Assembly (NCBI GenBank): GCA_019414045.1
Contig: DXMW01000029.1
Location: 1-51,782, forward strand
Source: Collinsella sp.
GTDB taxonomy: Bacteria; Actinomycetota; Coriobacteriia; Coriobacteriales; Coriobacteriaceae
Direction: 5' to 3'
DNA: 51,782 nucleotides
The notes beneath the pieces are model-generated. The model was not told the origin of the DNA and searched no databases. It was given only the letters and a program-made list of their open reading frames with translations. Position numbers and translations under genes: made by a program. Below, in pieces: positions 50,699-51,782 of the stretch; the stretch's first letter is position 1; every line of letters begins with the position of its first letter.

Positions 50699-50755
50699 TC
50701 GGCACTTGGGGACGTTCCTTTTCTGCCGGCAGTTGGGGACACTCCTTGTCTCTTC
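50699..50755. repeat. degenerate TTGGGGACGTTCC direct repeats
   Basis: GCACTTGGGGACGTTCCTT and GCAGTTGGGGACACTCCTT, two direct copies about 30 bases apart, sharing the TTGGGGACGTTC core of the palindromes at 30124 and 37138 but without the inverted arm; a broken relative of that family. Confidence 0.6.
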
Positions 50756-50820
50756 TATGACTAGGTGGGGAAGGCGTGCGACAATGGTGGGCGTTGTGTT
50801 GTTCGCGCTAAGGAGTTGCC

Positions 50821-51636
50821 ATGTTGTTGTGTCCCGTTTGCCATGAGCCGTTGGTGGACGACGAGCGCGGTGCTGCATGCGCGGGCGGACACCGGTTTGA
50901 CCGTGCGCGCGAGGGCTATCTATATTTGCTGCGCTCGTCCAAGAGCGGCGACTCCATGGGCGATCCCAAGTCGCAGGCACGCAGCCGTCGCGACTTTCTG
51001 AACCGTGGATACTACGCGCCGTTGCGCGATGCGATGGTCGAGCTGGTGCGCAAGCAGGTGTCTGGACGTGCGGCGTCTACGGGCGGCGCCATGACCTTGC
51101 TCGATATTTGCTGTGGCGAGGGCTACTACACCAGCGCCATGGGTGCGGTGCCGGGCGTGGATGCTTATGGGTTCGACCTGGGCAAAGAGATGGTGCGCCT
51201 GGCCGCCAAGCGCGGCGATGCGACCTATTTCGTGGCCAATATGAAGGATATCCCCGTGGCCGATGGTGCCTTCGATATGGTGACCGAGCTCTTTGCCCCC
51301 TTCAACGAGCGCGAGTTTGCCCGCGTGCTGGCACCCGAGGGCTCGCTCTACACCGTGGTGCCGGGTGCTCGGCATCTGCTTGGGCTCAAGGAGGTGCTCT
51401 ACGACACGCCGTACCTTAACGACGAGAAGCTGCCGAAGACGACCGAGCTGGAGTTGGTGGGAACGCAGCGGGTGTCTGCGAACATTACGCTCCAGACGCA
51501 GGCCGACATCGAGGCGGTGTTCCAGATGACGCCGTACTACTACCGCACGCGCCCTGCCGACAAAGAGCGCCTGGCAAACCTGGAAACCCTTCAGACCGAT
51601 ATCGACTTCATCATCGCCGAGTACCGCCACAGCTAA
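50821..51636 (+). CDS. RlmA-type 23S rRNA guanine-N1 methyltransferase
   Basis: A 271-residue SAM enzyme. The N-terminal zinc finger MLLCPVCHEPL ... CAGGHRFDRAREGY and the segment YLYLLRSSKSGDSMGDPKSQ match RlmA/TlrB proteins, which methylate G745 or G748 in 23S rRNA helix 35. The SAM motif is LLDICCGEGYYTSAMG, acidic loop FDLGKEMVRLA, then ELFAPFNEREFARVL. Because TlrB-type enzymes give macrolide resistance and RlmA(I) is housekeeping, the exact target is undecided. ATG follows AAGGAG at 50810-50815, and a GACAAT box lies at 50780-50785. Confidence 0.92.
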   Translation: MLLCPVCHEPLVDDERGAACAGGHRFDRAREGYLYLLRSSKSGDSMGDPKSQARSRRDFLNRGYYAPLRDAMVELVRKQVSGRAASTGGAMTLLDICCGEGYYTSAMGAVPGVDAYGFDLGKEMVRLAAKRGDATYFVANMKDIPVADGAFDMVTELFAPFNEREFARVLAPEGSLYTVVPGARHLLGLKEVLYDTPYLNDEKLPKTTELELVGTQRVSANITLQTQADIEAVFQMTPYYYRTRPADKERLANLETLQTDIDFIIAEYRHS

Positions 51637-51691
51637 CCTACCAAAAAGGGACAGGTTTATTTTGGCAGGTTTTATCTGGGCAAACGTAAAG

Positions 51692-51726
51692 GGCCAACCG
51701 CGGAGATGTGCGATCGGCCCTTTTTA
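51692..51726 (+). terminator. rho-independent terminator
   Basis: AAGGGCC...GGCCCTTTTT hairpin (with a loose centre) about 60 bases after the RlmA-like gene, with five T after the stem. Confidence 0.8.
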
Positions 51727-51743
51727 GTTCAAGACTTTAGTCT

Positions 51744-51764
51744 GCTGGCCGCGCAGCGGCCAGC
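51744..51764. repeat. GCTGGCCGC palindrome at window end
   Basis: GCTGGCCGC-GCA-GCGGCCAGC followed by TTTAAACCACCCGCTACG; the element seems to continue beyond the window. Confidence 0.7.
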
Positions 51765-51782
51765 TTTAAACCACCCGCTACG

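Overview
The window looks like ordinary chromosomal DNA from a gut Actinobacterium of class Coriobacteriia, most probably Collinsella or a close relative. This is inference from the high GC content, the gene families present, strong Shine-Dalgarno sites, actinobacterial-style short -10 boxes (TACAAT), the anaerobe-type redox genes and the abundant short palindromic intergenic repeats. No rRNA, tRNA, insertion sequence, phage or CRISPR locus was recognised.

Layout. 1-2663: a leftward array of three SIR2-family genes of the SirTM (class M sirtuin) type, the last cut by the window edge, divergent from a TetR regulator with a palindromic operator candidate on the sirtuin promoter. 2862-4861: a flavodoxin-like NADPH/FMN reductase and a DUF4143 ATPase. 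4960-9243: a divergent type IIA topoisomerase pair. 9244-10503: a long palindrome-rich intergenic region, then a small HTH regulator and a membrane protein behind a very good sigma-70 promoter. 10594-16123: a 1455-residue cell-surface protein with an LPXTG-like LAGTG motif, and a LuxR-type regulator upstream of it. 16421-17401: a GMP synthase that has only the ATP-pyrophosphatase and dimerisation domains.

17476-23355 is a redox block. A two-component system is divergent from a 48-residue CXXC peptide gene (missed by length filters), a NapH-like polyferredoxin and a TlpA-like thioredoxin lipoprotein. After a terminator come a truncated rhodanese gene and a CoA-disulfide-reductase/rhodanese fusion. 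Together they look like a membrane electron-transfer route to extracytoplasmic disulfides plus cytoplasmic persulfide/CoA-disulfide handling. 23577-26831 is a large MacB/FtsX-type ABC protein. 26906-34205 holds membrane proteins of unknown role, tRNA-modification genes (Dus, TrmO), a glutaredoxin, an HTH/TipAS regulator, a PatB/MalY lyase and a pyridoxamine-phosphate-oxidase-fold protein. 34247-39688 has a hybrid sensor kinase with two solute-binding domains, a K+ channel, a LOG-family protein and a ClC channel.

39775-42787: a methyltransferase and a GntR/ABC operon whose regulator lacks a normal start codon. 42891-43108: three evenly spaced hairpins sharing one stem, followed by prfC. 44960-46427: a possible preQ1-type leader, a VUT-family transporter and an SDR. 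46478-51636: ung, an EamA exporter with divergent LysR, a MATE exporter and an RlmA-like methyltransferase. The most interesting points are the CXXC/ferredoxin/TlpA module, the sirtuin array, the lone GMP synthetase, the start-less GntR gene and several families of palindromic intergenic repeats.
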